Of a stretch of DNA of 64,000 nucleotides, positions 17,142-25,148 are shown one piece after another (position 1 is the stretch's first letter; every line of letters starts with the position of its first letter). Source of the DNA: Chryseobacterium sp. SC28 (GTDB lineage: Bacteria > Bacteroidota > Bacteroidia > Flavobacteriales > Weeksellaceae); NCBI RefSeq assembly GCF_003932955.1, contig NZ_QOVY01000003.1, positions 62,001 through 126,000 of the forward strand, in the 5' to 3' direction. The position numbers were made by a program, and so were the translations under genes. The notes beneath the pieces are model-generated. The model saw only the letters and a program-made list of their open reading frames with translations, was not told the DNA's origin and searched no databases.

Positions 17142-17198
17142 TCCCCCTTCTCTGAAGGGGTGGCAAAATTTTCCTCGGAAAATTTTGACGGGGTAGTC
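17142..17198. repeat. Double-hairpin repeat, copy 2
   Basis: CCCCTTC/GAAGGGG (loop TCT), then GTGG, a second palindrome CAAAATTTTCC / GAAAATTTTG and the tail GACGGGGTAGTC. Compared with copy 1 (5612-5665), the stem changes from CCCCTCC/GGAGGGG to CCCCTTC/GAAGGGG, a compensated pair change, and the inner palindrome has a different sequence but the same position. Confidence 0.7.
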
Positions 17199-17248
17199 GA
17201 TAAGAACAATGCTTTTTCATTACCCATAATTAAAACATAAGCGCAAAA

Positions 17249-18199
17249 ATGAAATTCAGGACAGAAGTAGATCTTAATGCGAGCGAGAGAAAAATTGGAC
17301 TGCAAGACTGCATCTTTACCATCGGATCTTGCTTTGCGACGGAAATGCACGACAAATTTTCGCAAGGTCAACTGCAATCTCTCAACAATCCTTTTGGGAC
17401 AATTTTCAATCCATATTCCATTTATAATGCCATTCAACAAATTTATGACGCGAAGGAATATCACGAACGCGACTTGATTTTGGTCAATGAAAACTACATC
17501 AGTTTGGATCATCATTCGGCTTTCGATTCCAGATTTGCGCATCAATCTTTGGAAAAAATCAATCAAAATATAGAAGACGCCAATCAGTTTTTGCAGAACA
17601 CAAGTTTTGTAATTATCACATTCGGAACATCTTACGTTTACGAATTTTTGCCAAAGAAAAAATTGGTGGCCAACTGTCACAAGATCCCGCAGAAGTTCTT
17701 CAAAAAAAGATTTTTATCCCATCAGGAATTAACCGAATCTATCGATAAAAGCATAGAAATTCTGAAAGACATCTGCAAAACCGATGTTCAAATTCTGTTC
17801 ACCGTCTCGCCCGTTCGCCACACCAAAGACGGAATGGTTCAAAACCAATTGAGCAAATCTAAATTGATTAATGCCCTCCACGAGGCGATTTCCGGAAAAG
17901 AAAACTGCCATTATCTTCCGATTTACGAATTGATGATGGACGATCTTCGGGATTACAGATTTTACAAAGAAGATATGATTCACCCGAATTCCCAAGCGAT
18001 TCAGTACATTTGGGAAAAGTTTGGCAACGCTTATTTTGCCGACGAAACCAAGATTTTTATTAATGAAAATAATAAAATCCTATCGGCGCTGAGCCATAGA
18101 CCCAATGATGCCAAAAATCCAAAATATCAGGAGTTTTTGGAAAAAATCAATCAAAAAATTCGGGAGCAGCAAAAGAAAGTGAAGCACAAAATATTTTAA
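17249..18199 (+). CDS. GSCFA domain protein
   Basis: 316 residues opening with the family signature: FTIGSCFATEMHDKF (about 25-39) and LNNPFGTIFNPYSIYNAIQ. Later conserved stretches are FVIITFGTSYVYEF, TVSPVRHTKDGMVQNQLSKS and YRFYKEDMIHPNSQAIQYIWEKF, an SGNH-hydrolase-like arrangement (Ser in GSCF, Asp/His in DMIHPN). GSCFA proteins are mainly bacterial, of unproven function, and related to esterases of the SGNH/GDSL fold. No signal peptide is seen, so it is cytoplasmic. It lies between the prenyl synthase and tatD with spacers that hold repeats on both sides. Confidence 0.9.
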   Translation: MKFRTEVDLNASERKIGLQDCIFTIGSCFATEMHDKFSQGQLQSLNNPFGTIFNPYSIYNAIQQIYDAKEYHERDLILVNENYISLDHHSAFDSRFAHQSLEKINQNIEDANQFLQNTSFVIITFGTSYVYEFLPKKKLVANCHKIPQKFFKKRFLSHQELTESIDKSIEILKDICKTDVQILFTVSPVRHTKDGMVQNQLSKSKLINALHEAISGKENCHYLPIYELMMDDLRDYRFYKEDMIHPNSQAIQYIWEKFGNAYFADETKIFINENNKILSALSHRPNDAKNPKYQEFLEKINQKIREQQKKVKHKIF

Positions 18200-18208
18200 T
18201 AATTTAGC

Positions 18209-18279
18209 AATTATGAATGATGAATTATAAATTTTTGCACATTTAATTTTTCATTTGTAACGAATCATTCGTCATTAAT
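18209..18279. repeat. Inverted pair of heptad (7-nt period) arrays before tatD
   Basis: Left arm 18209-18236 reads AATTATG AATGATG AATTATA AATTTTT. Right arm 18252-18279 reads CATTTGT AACGAAT CATTCGT CATTAAT, whose reverse complement is again heptads ending in ATG. The second arm abuts the tatD start codon, leaving no ordinary 5' leader. Confidence 0.65.
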
Positions 18280-19044
18280 ATGATAGACACACATACCCAT
18301 TTATATTCCGATCAATTCGATGAAGACCGTACAGAGATGATCCAACGGGCTTTGGAAAAAGGCGTGGAGAAATTCTTCCTGCCCGCCATCGATTCCGAAA
18401 CGCATCAGAAAATGCTCCTTTTGGAAACCGAATATCCCGGGAAAATATTCTCAATGATGGGATTGCATCCTTGCTCTGTGCAGCCGGAAAGTTGGGAAAA
18501 CGAGTTGAATCTCGTTCAGAATTATCTAAATCAGAGAGATTTTGTAGCGATTGGCGAAATCGGGATTGATTTATATTGGGACAAATCAACTTTAGATATT
18601 CAAATTAAAGCTTTTGAACAGCAGATCGATTGGGCGATTGAAAAAGATTGGCCCATTGTCATTCATTCCAGAGAGAGTTTTGACGAAACTTTTGAAGTTT
18701 TGGAAAGAAAAAAGCATCCGAAATTGCGCGGAATTTTCCATTGTTTCTCAGGAAATCTGGAACAGGCGCAGCACGCGATTGATCTTAATTTTATGTTGGG
18801 AATCGGCGGTATCGTGACGTTCAAAAATGGAAAAATTGATCAGCTTTTGAATCAAATTCCGCTTGACAAAATCGTTTTGGAAACAGATTCTCCTTATCTC
18901 GCTCCGGTTCCTTATAGAGGAAAACGAAATGAAAGTTCCTATTTAGAATTGATTGCCGGAAAGTTGGTGGATATTTACGGAAAAGACTTTTCTGAAATTG
19001 ATAGAACTACGACTGAAAATGCTTTGAAGATCTTTAAAATCTAA
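18280..19044 (+). CDS. tatD: TatD family metal-dependent hydrolase
   Basis: 254 residues, typical length for TatD DNases (YcfH/YjjV group). Metal ligands are visible in order: DTHTHLY at 3-9, GEIGIDLYWDKST near residue 91 (Glu), VIHSRES near 126 (His), HCFSGN near 152 (His) and LETDSPYLAP near 205 (Asp). The family has 3'-5' exonuclease and quality-control activities; it is not part of Tat export despite the name. The start codon directly follows a heptad repeat array. Confidence 0.92.
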   Translation: MIDTHTHLYSDQFDEDRTEMIQRALEKGVEKFFLPAIDSETHQKMLLLETEYPGKIFSMMGLHPCSVQPESWENELNLVQNYLNQRDFVAIGEIGIDLYWDKSTLDIQIKAFEQQIDWAIEKDWPIVIHSRESFDETFEVLERKKHPKLRGIFHCFSGNLEQAQHAIDLNFMLGIGGIVTFKNGKIDQLLNQIPLDKIVLETDSPYLAPVPYRGKRNESSYLELIAGKLVDIYGKDFSEIDRTTTENALKIFKI

Positions 19045-19064
19045 AAAAAGCCAATAAAAACAAA

Positions 19065-19102
19065 CCCCTTCAAAGTTCAAAACTCTGAAGGGGCTTTTTT
19101 TT
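19065..19102 (+). terminator. Intrinsic terminator after tatD
   Basis: CCCCTTCA / TGAAGGGG with an inner AGTT/AACT pair in the loop, followed by C and eight T. It lies between the convergent tatD and rhlE-like genes. Confidence 0.8.
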
Positions 19103-19123
19103 CGCAATATTCATACTGCAGAT

Positions 19124-20377
19124 TTATTTTTTTCTAAAAAAATTACCTTTATTCTTGGGTTTTTCTGTGCGTTGGTCAGTTCCTCCGGTTCTTGGCCTTG
19201 GATTGAAAGGCTTGTTGTTGCTGTCTCTTTTTTGTTCCACCAAGTTATCCGTGTGAAATGGATGATCCGTCACAACCGGGATTTTCTTCCCGATCAATTT
19301 TTCTGTATTTCTAAGATTCGCAAGATCCAACGCATCTACGAATGAGAAAGAAGTGCCTTCTGATCCTGCTCTTCCAGTTCTTCCGATTCTGTGAACGTAG
19401 GTTTCGGAAACGTCGGAAAGTTCGTAATTCACAACGTATTTCAATTCGTCAATATCAATTCCTCGCGCAGCGATATCGGTCGCCACCAGGATTCTTGTTC
19501 TTTTTGATTTGAAGTTGGAAAGTGCATTCTGCCTTGCGTTCTGAGATTTGTTGCCGTGGATGGCCTCGGCAGAAATGTGCGACTGGTGCAGTTTTTTTAC
19601 GATTTTGTCGGCACCGTGTTTGGTTCTCGAGAACACCAAAACCTGATCCAATTTGGGATCTTTCAAAAGATGAATCAAAAGGTCGGTCTTGTTGTTGTTC
19701 TCCACAAAAAAGATGCTTTGTTGGATGGTCTCTGCGGTGGAAGAAACGGGCGCCACTTCTACTTTTACTGGATTTACCAATATTTCCGATGCCAGATTTG
19801 CAATTTCTTTGGGCATCGTGGCAGAGAAGAAGAGGTTTTGCCTTTTGACAGGAATTAGTTTCACGATTTTTTTCACATCGTGGACGAATCCCATATCCAA
19901 CATTCTATCGGCTTCATCCAGCACGAAGATTTCGAGATGATGCAGTTTTATAATGCCTTGGGAAATGAAATCCAATAATCTTCCCGGTGTCGCGATCAAA
20001 ATATCCACGCCTCGCCTGAGTTGTTGCTCCTGCGCGTGCTGTTTTACGCCACCGAAAACCACCAAGGATTTCAGTTTGAGATTCTTTCCGTAATCTTGGA
20101 AATTCTCTTCGATTTGGATAGCCAGTTCGCGCGTGGGCGTCAGGATCAAGGCTTTGATTTGATTCCGGTGTGGTTCTTTGGCCGTCGATAGATTTTGTAA
20201 AATAGGGATGGCAAATGCCGCTGTTTTTCCTGTTCCTGTCTGTGCACTTCCCAAAAGATCTCTGCCTTGCAGGATAGATGGGATGGCTTTGTCTTGTATT
20301 GGTGTCGGTTGTTCGTAGCCTTGTGCTTTCAGGGCATCTAATATGGGCTTGATTAAGCCTAAGTCGTCAAAATTCAA
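19124..20377 (-). CDS. rhlE: DEAD-box RNA helicase, RhlE-like
   Basis: 417 residues: both helicase domains with a Q motif (GYEQPTPIQDKAIP), motif I AQTGTGKTAAF, Ia PTRELAIQI, II VLDEADRMLDMGF, III FSATMP, and V/VI ATDIAARGIDI and HRIGRTGRAG. A short basic, Asn/Arg/Lys-rich tail (about 375-417) ends GNFFRKK and is typical of the RhlE branch. RhlE helicases act in ribosome maturation and cold adaptation. The gene has a TACCTTTG promoter box (20451-20444) and an unusual hairpin right at the predicted 5' end of the mRNA. Confidence 0.9.
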   Translation of the reverse strand: MNFDDLGLIKPILDALKAQGYEQPTPIQDKAIPSILQGRDLLGSAQTGTGKTAAFAIPILQNLSTAKEPHRNQIKALILTPTRELAIQIEENFQDYGKNLKLKSLVVFGGVKQHAQEQQLRRGVDILIATPGRLLDFISQGIIKLHHLEIFVLDEADRMLDMGFVHDVKKIVKLIPVKRQNLFFSATMPKEIANLASEILVNPVKVEVAPVSSTAETIQQSIFFVENNNKTDLLIHLLKDPKLDQVLVFSRTKHGADKIVKKLHQSHISAEAIHGNKSQNARQNALSNFKSKRTRILVATDIAARGIDIDELKYVVNYELSDVSETYVHRIGRTGRAGSEGTSFSFVDALDLANLRNTEKLIGKKIPVVTDHPFHTDNLVEQKRDSNNKPFNPRPRTGGTDQRTEKPKNKGNFFRKK

Positions 20378-20407
20378 ATGAAATATTTTTTTAATTTAAA
20401 AAACTAA

Positions 20408-20451
20408 AAATTCCTCCGTACATCAGAAGGAATTTATATGGTGCAAAGGTA
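20408..20451 (-). promoter_or_regulatory. rhlE promoter with a 5'-terminal hairpin leader
   Basis: The -7 element TACCTTTG lies at 20451-20444. The transcript should start near 20438. Immediately after comes a stem AAATTCCTTC / GGAGGAATTT (20435-20426 with 20417-20408, one G-U pair, loop of 8 nt) followed by TTTAGTTTTTT, which looks like a terminator. The ATG is 30 nt further on. It could be an attenuator or a stabilising 5' hairpin; the helicase itself might act on it. Confidence 0.5.
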
Positions 20452-20480
20452 ATCTATTTAAAATAAAGTTGGTATTAAGT

Positions 20481-20966
20481 TTATTTTACTTTTTCCCACT
20501 GTATTTTCTGCTTCACTTCATCGATGTAATTGGTGAGTTCGGCAAGTGGTGTGGGTTTTTCGCCAGCCGACATTTTGATTTCTTTTTTGCTGCCGTCGGG
20601 GAATGTGATGCGGAGCGTCGTTTTGGAGGCATCCATTATTCTTTTGTCTATATAGCTGTCATTCAGCTCTTTTATTGCTGCAGCGTCGGTGATTGCAACG
20701 AGTTGCTTGTAATCTTCTACACTTACTGTCGCTTTGAAAGTGCCTTCTCTCGGTTTGCTCATATCATCTTTTGATCCGCCATTGGTGAAATTAAAATGTT
20801 CCGCTTCCAGAATGGCATTTCGTTGAGAATCAATAGTAATTTTATAAGTTGGACAAAATCCGAAGCAAGGACCCACTTCGTATTCAATTTTGGAATATTT
20901 TGAAACTTGTGAAGTGGTGCAGGATATTAATCCTAAAACAGCCATAAGGCTGAATAAATACTTCAT
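20481..20966 (-). CDS. Lipoprotein with DUF6438-type domain
   Basis: 161 residues from the second of two tandem ATGs. A lipoprotein signal is clear: hydrophobic FSLMAVLGLISC with the lipobox Cys near residue 16, then a Ser/Thr-rich linker. The mature part has YEVGPCFGFCPTYKITIDSQ, the conserved CFGxCPxY element of DUF6438, and KTTLRITFPDGSKKEIKM. Function is unknown; it probably faces the periplasm or outer membrane. It follows the outer-membrane barrel gene on the same strand with a 43-nt spacer, so the two could form one transcript. Confidence 0.75.
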   Translation of the reverse strand: MKYLFSLMAVLGLISCTTSQVSKYSKIEYEVGPCFGFCPTYKITIDSQRNAILEAEHFNFTNGGSKDDMSKPREGTFKATVSVEDYKQLVAITDAAAIKELNDSYIDKRIMDASKTTLRITFPDGSKKEIKMSAGEKPTPLAELTNYIDEVKQKIQWEKVK

Positions 20967-21012
20967 CATAATTTTTAGTTTTAAGCGGTCAATAAGTACT
21001 TCGCAACATAAA

Positions 21013-21639
21013 TTATTTAATACGATAACCTAAACCAATCTGGAAAATTCCAATTTTTGTAGAAAGACCTTCTTGATTAATATCAAAGAAATTGAAATTA
21101 TATCGAGCATCAACAAAGAATTTTTTTGTAAAATGAAATTCTGTTCCTAAAAAAGGGAAAATATTGACGGTTTTTATGTTGTTCTGATCGACATCAGCCG
21201 GATTGAAAAAATCATAGTATTTGAATTTCACATTAGGATCAAGGTTAATTCCGAAATTAAGGCCTCCTAAAAAAGCTAACTTTTTAATAGGATAATATTT
21301 TGCGGAAAGAGGAATCTGAAGTTGGGGATAGTGAAAATTAACTTCGTTCATTCCCTGCGTAACGATTTGATTTCCAACGATATCTGTCATTTCAACGTAG
21401 GTTTTCCCGCCCAACTCGGTATAGTTCAGTTCGCCTTGTAAAGCAAATTTTTCCGAGATGTTATGCTCTACAAATGCGCCAACGTAAAAATAGGACTTAG
21501 CATCAAGTTTTTCCTTTCCATATTGTTGCCAATCGAAAGTCATATTGGAAAGACTATATCCTGTTCTTACCCCGAAATGAGTTTGTGCAAAAGATAGAAT
21601 AGAAGCAACGCTGAATAATAATTGACAGATTTTTTTCAT
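21013..21639 (-). CDS. Outer membrane beta-barrel protein
   Basis: 208 residues. A signal peptide (MKKICQLLFSVASILSFAQ, cleavage after the AQ pair) is followed by alternating hydrophobic/polar strands: HFGVRTGYSLSNMTFD, KFALQGELNYTELGGKTY, HYPQLQIPLSAKYYPIKK and a C-terminal strand IGIFQIGLGYRIK ending in a basic residue after an aromatic. This pattern fits the small eight-stranded OmpA/PorT-like barrels abundant in Bacteroidota. The specific role is unknown. It lies between obgE and a lipoprotein gene, all on the minus strand. Confidence 0.8.
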   Translation of the reverse strand: MKKICQLLFSVASILSFAQTHFGVRTGYSLSNMTFDWQQYGKEKLDAKSYFYVGAFVEHNISEKFALQGELNYTELGGKTYVEMTDIVGNQIVTQGMNEVNFHYPQLQIPLSAKYYPIKKLAFLGGLNFGINLDPNVKFKYYDFFNPADVDQNNIKTVNIFPFLGTEFHFTKKFFVDARYNFNFFDINQEGLSTKIGIFQIGLGYRIK

Positions 21640-21660
21640 GGTTATAGTAGTTTTAAAAAA

Positions 21661-22644
21661 TTATCCGTGGAGCTTCTTCCAGATGGCATCTTTCAGTTCA
21701 ACGAGTCCTTCGCCGGTAACGCCCGAGAAGAATAAAGGTTGCCTGTTTTCCGGGAATTCTAAAGCGATTTCTTTTCTCAGTTCATCATCCAAAAGGTCTG
21801 ATTTTGAAATGGATAAGAGGAAATCTTTGTCCAGAAGCTCCGGATTATATTCTCTAAGTTCATTTTCCAGAATTTTGAATTCCTGATAATGGTCTTCCGA
21901 ATCTGCAGGAATCAAGAATAGCAAGATCGAGTTTCTTTCGATATGTCGTAAGAATCTGTGTCCCAGACCTTTGCCTTCCGCTGCACCTTCGATGATGCCC
22001 GGAATATCGGCCATCACAAAGGATTTGTAATTCCGCCATTCTACGATGCCGAGATTGGGTTGCAAAGTCGTGAAAGCATAGTCCGCAATCTTTGGTCTTG
22101 CGGCTGAGACGGACGACAACAGCGTCGATTTGCCGGCATTCGGAAATCCTACCAAGCCTACATCCGCCAGAAGTTTGAGTTCAAAAGTGATGTAACCTTC
22201 CTGTCCCTCCATTCCGGGTTGCGCAAATCTCGGGGTCTGGTTGGTAGAGGATTTGAAATGTTCATTCCCTTTTCCGCCTTTTCCGCCCTCCATCAAGATG
22301 ATTTCTTGCCCGTCTTCTAAAATTTCTCCGATGATTTCTCCTGCTTCATTTCTGGCAATGGTTCCGAGCGGTACGTCGATATAAGCATCCTCGCCAAAGG
22401 CGCCCGTCAACTGGTTTTTTTGACCGTTGTGACCCCGCTCCGCTTTGATGTGGCGCGTGTATCTCAAGGGCAAAAGTGTCCATTCGTGCGCATTGCCGCG
22501 CATAATGACGTGACCACCGCGACCGCCGTCGCCACCATCCGGGCCTCCTTTTGGGATATATTTTTCCCGCCGAAGATGGGCAGAGCCGGCACCGCCGTGA
22601 CCGCTTTTGCAATGGATTTTGACGTAATCTACAAAGTTCGACAT
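21661..22644 (-). CDS. obgE: Obg family GTPase
   Basis: 327 residues from the ATG at 22644 ([15 protein letters not shown]); the frame stays open upstream, but that part lies in a repeat-bearing spacer. The glycine-rich Obg domain (about 1-157) includes [15 protein letters not shown]. The G domain follows: G1 [11 protein letters not shown], switch region TTLQPNLG, G3 [12 protein letters not shown], and a G4 motif reading SKSD instead of NKxD, G5 near FFSGVTGEG. The Obg GTPase acts in 50S ribosome assembly and stress control. There is no C-terminal OCT extension. It is downstream of adk on the same strand. Confidence 0.95.
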   Translation of the reverse strand: MSNFVDYVKIHCKSGHGGAGSAHLRREKYIPKGGPDGGDGGRGGHVIMRGNAHEWTLLPLRYTRHIKAERGHNGQKNQLTGAFGEDAYIDVPLGTIARNEAGEIIGEILEDGQEIILMEGGKGGKGNEHFKSSTNQTPRFAQPGMEGQEGYITFELKLLADVGLVGFPNAGKSTLLSSVSAARPKIADYAFTTLQPNLGIVEWRNYKSFVMADIPGIIEGAAEGKGLGHRFLRHIERNSILLFLIPADSEDHYQEFKILENELREYNPELLDKDFLLSISKSDLLDDELRKEIALEFPENRQPLFFSGVTGEGLVELKDAIWKKLHG

Positions 22645-22654
22645 AAGTTTTTGT

Positions 22655-22682
22655 TGGATGCTGGATGCTGGAGGATAGATGT
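22655..22682. repeat. Heptad array between obgE and adk
   Basis: Four consecutive 7-nt units: TGGATGC TGGATGC TGGAGGA TAGATGT. They lie in the short obgE-adk spacer; a partial inverted counterpart (GGCATCCTGC) follows at about 22711. Confidence 0.6.
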
Positions 22683-22722
22683 TAAAATTGACGTAGCGCA
22701 TCGCTCTTGTGGCATCCTGCTT

Positions 22723-23301
22723 CTATTTAATTTTTTCTACTTCAGCAAATAGTTTTTCTGAGATTTCGGAGATGTCGCCAACGCCGTTTACTTCTACATA
22801 TTTACCCTGTTTTTTGTACAATTCTGCCACTTCTGCGGTTTTTGCATAATATTCTTTGATTCTGTTTCGGATGATTTCTACATCAGAATCGTCTGTCCGG
22901 CCGCTGGTTTCGCCTCTTTTTATTAGTCTCTGTACCAGTATCTCGTCGTCTACGACTAATGAAAGACAAATGCTGATTTCAGAATTTAATTCTTGCCGCA
23001 CGATTTTTTCCAAAGCCTCGGTTTGAGCGACTGTTCGGGGGAATCCGTCGAAGATAAATCCGTTGGTATTGCTTGGTTTTCTCAGCTCGTCGGTCAGCAT
23101 ATCGATGGTTACTTGGTCGGGAACCAATTCTCCTTTGTCGATAAACGATTTCGCCAGTTTTCCCAATTCTGTTTCATTTTTGATGTTGTACCGAAAAAGA
23201 TCTCCTGTGGAAATCTGTTTTAGATTAAATTTCTCGCTCAGATGCTGAGCTTGCGTTCCTTTTCCACTTCCCGGAGGGCCAAATAAGACAATATTGATCA
23301 T
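22723..23301 (-). CDS. adk: Adenylate kinase (short-lid form)
   Basis: 192 residues; interconverts ATP + AMP and 2 ADP. P-loop FGPPGSGKGTQ at 6-16, the AMP-binding region with STGDLFR and GFIFDGFPRTVAQTEAL, and a short lid (RLIKRGETSGRTDDSD) without the zinc-binding cysteines of long-lid enzymes. Length and lid fit the short form usual in Bacteroidota. It sits between hpt and obgE on the minus strand, a common arrangement, and probably shares their transcript. Confidence 0.96.
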   Translation of the reverse strand: MINIVLFGPPGSGKGTQAQHLSEKFNLKQISTGDLFRYNIKNETELGKLAKSFIDKGELVPDQVTIDMLTDELRKPSNTNGFIFDGFPRTVAQTEALEKIVRQELNSEISICLSLVVDDEILVQRLIKRGETSGRTDDSDVEIIRNRIKEYYAKTAEVAELYKKQGKYVEVNGVGDISEISEKLFAEVEKIK

Positions 23302-23351
23302 TTTTTATTAGATTTTTTAAAACGGATGAAAGTCTAAATTATATAAAAATT

Positions 23352-23906
23352 TTACTCGTTGATGGATCCTTCTTGCAGTTGGTACAGATCTTTGAGGTTT
23401 CTGCCCAATTCATCATAATCCAATCCATAACCCAAAACAAATTTATTCGGAATCTCTTTACCGACGAAGTTGATCTCAAATTCTTTTTTGTAAACATCCG
23501 GTTTCAGAAGAAGCGAGGCTATTTTCAGAGATTTTGGACCTTGCGTTTCCTTGAAAAATGTGCAGAGATTTTCGATCGTATTTCCTGTATCCACAATGTC
23601 TTCCAAAAGAACAATGTGGCGATCCTTGATGTCCTTCGTCAGTTCCATTTCTTTATAAACGATTCCTGTAGATTGTGTCCCCACATAAGAACTCATTTTG
23701 ATGAAGCCGATTTCGCAGGTGCCGGGATAGGCCTTCAGGAAATCCGAAAAAAACATGATAACGCCGCTGAGAACACCTATGAAAACAGGAACTTCGTCCT
23801 TATATTCGTCATAAACTTCCAGTGCAACCCGCCGGGTTATTTCCAAAATCTCTTCGTGTTTCAGGTAGGGGACAAAGGTTTTGTCGTGGACTTTGATGCT
23901 TTCCAT
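23352..23906 (-). CDS. hpt: Hypoxanthine phosphoribosyltransferase
   Basis: 184 residues from the ATG at 23906 (MESIKVHDKTF); the alternative ATG at 23927 overlaps the promoter's -7 box, so the shorter start is preferred. The enzyme salvages hypoxanthine (and usually guanine) with PRPP. The PRPP-binding motif VLLEDIVDTGNT lies near residue 98, and the flexible-loop region SSYVGTQSTG near 75. The C-terminal NKFVLGYGLDYDELGRNL is typical of the family. First gene of the hpt-adk-obgE cluster. Confidence 0.95.
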   Translation of the reverse strand: MESIKVHDKTFVPYLKHEEILEITRRVALEVYDEYKDEVPVFIGVLSGVIMFFSDFLKAYPGTCEIGFIKMSSYVGTQSTGIVYKEMELTKDIKDRHIVLLEDIVDTGNTIENLCTFFKETQGPKSLKIASLLLKPDVYKKEFEINFVGKEIPNKFVLGYGLDYDELGRNLKDLYQLQEGSINE

Positions 23907-23924
23907 AAAAATGTTTTCAAAGTG

Positions 23925-23932
23925 CAAAATTA
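23925..23932 (-). promoter_or_regulatory. hpt promoter -7 element
   Basis: TAATTTTG on the minus strand, 18 nt upstream of the ATG at 23906. A TTG lies upstream with a 13-nt spacer, shorter than usual. Confidence 0.5.
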
Positions 23933-23991
23933 AGGTTTTTTAAACCAATGTCCCATTTTCTTTTTTACAGGTTTTTAGCATAGGCCGCCAA

Positions 23992-24020
23992 TTGGAATAC
24001 AATTTAATTATCTATATTTG
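23992..24020 (+). promoter_or_regulatory. Promoter of the PASTA-rluD unit
   Basis: TTG (23992-23994), 18-nt spacer and TATATTTG (24013-24020), a good consensus promoter 25 nt before the ATG. Confidence 0.7.
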
Positions 24021-24045
24021 CGTTACCTTTTTGAAATAAATTATT

Positions 24046-25095
24046 ATGCTCAAATCGCTTTTCCATTGGAAAGTACTACTTAATCTCGTTTTGGCGATGG
24101 CGGTATTCGTCGGTTTGGTGTGGCTCACTTTCCGTTGGCTGGAGTTCCATACGCATCACGGCGATGAAATTCCGGTTCCGAATGTCATGAACATGAAAGT
24201 ACACGATGCCATCAAAATTCTGGATGATTCCGGGCTGGAATACGAAGTAGACAGCTTCAAATACGATCCCAAGTTTCGACCTTTTCAGGTTTTGGCAGTT
24301 TTTCCGGCGCCCGGATCCAGCGTGAAAAGCGGAAGATCTATTGTTCTGAAAGTGAATCCGAGAACTTGGGCCAAAGTGGCTGTACCCGACATCATAGACC
24401 GATACAAAGGCTTGGCTTTTAATCAATTAAATTTGGTGGGTCTCAAGGTGGGCGACACCTTGTACGAGCCGAGCATTCAGCGGGATGCCGTTCTCCGGAT
24501 TTTGTACAACGGATCCAGCATCAAGCCGGGTACTTTGTTGCCCAAATTTTCCAGCGTCGATTTGGTAATCGGGTCAGGACCTTTAAGGAACGTTTCTGTT
24601 CCCAATCTGGTGGGAAGAACCGTGCAGGAGGCAAAACAAATTGTCGCTCAAGCCTTATTTGAAGTCGGAATCGTAGATTATGAAGATGGCGGTAGAGATG
24701 ATTCTGATATTGTTTATTATCAAGATCCGGAAGCGGGCGCATTAAGAGATCAAGGCATGCAGATCGATCTCTGGGCCAGCAAAAAAACGCCTGCAGAAAT
24801 GCAAAATAAAATTCAAGAACTGGATGAGATATATCGCCCAAAAATTGACACGACCTTGGCGCCAATACAGTATAATGAAGTACCATTACCACCGGTAGAT
24901 CAAATCCCCGAAACGCCCAAGCCTACGCTTGCTAACCCGGCCGGCGCAACGGCCACACAGCCTTCTGCCGCTAAAGCCAAAACATCCGCACCAGCGACTA
25001 CTGCGGGCAATAGCACTGCAAAACCCAAAACCACAGCGGCACCATCTGCAAAACCAATGGATAAGCCAAAGGCGAAGAAGGTAGTGGTCGAATAA
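24046..25095 (+). CDS. Membrane-anchored PASTA domain protein
   Basis: 349 residues: a short cytoplasmic N-terminus, one TM helix (VLLNLVLAMAVFVGLVWLTF, about 10-29), three successive PASTA-like modules (about 40-105, 112-180, 185-252), and a low-complexity Pro/Ala/Thr/Lys tail (about 265-349). PASTA modules bind peptidoglycan or beta-lactam-like ligands in penicillin-binding proteins and Ser/Thr kinases. Here there is no kinase or transpeptidase domain, so it is a stand-alone envelope protein with modules outside the inner membrane. It lies 53 nt upstream of rluD, a pairing I recall from other flavobacteria. Confidence 0.88.
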   Translation: MLKSLFHWKVLLNLVLAMAVFVGLVWLTFRWLEFHTHHGDEIPVPNVMNMKVHDAIKILDDSGLEYEVDSFKYDPKFRPFQVLAVFPAPGSSVKSGRSIVLKVNPRTWAKVAVPDIIDRYKGLAFNQLNLVGLKVGDTLYEPSIQRDAVLRILYNGSSIKPGTLLPKFSSVDLVIGSGPLRNVSVPNLVGRTVQEAKQIVAQALFEVGIVDYEDGGRDDSDIVYYQDPEAGALRDQGMQIDLWASKKTPAEMQNKIQELDEIYRPKIDTTLAPIQYNEVPLPPVDQIPETPKPTLANPAGATATQPSAAKAKTSAPATTAGNSTAKPKTTAAPSAKPMDKPKAKKVVVE

Positions 25096-25148
25096 ATTAC
25101 CAAATCGAGGCTTCCACATCTGTTGAAGCCCTTCTTAGAATTATAATT

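Noticed and set aside
16532-17680. A 382-codon open frame on the minus strand opposite the prenyl synthase and GSCFA genes
   Set aside because: It is Phe/Ile-rich, has no motif, and lies antisense to two well-recognised proteins. It is best explained as a frame kept open by the codon use of the real genes.
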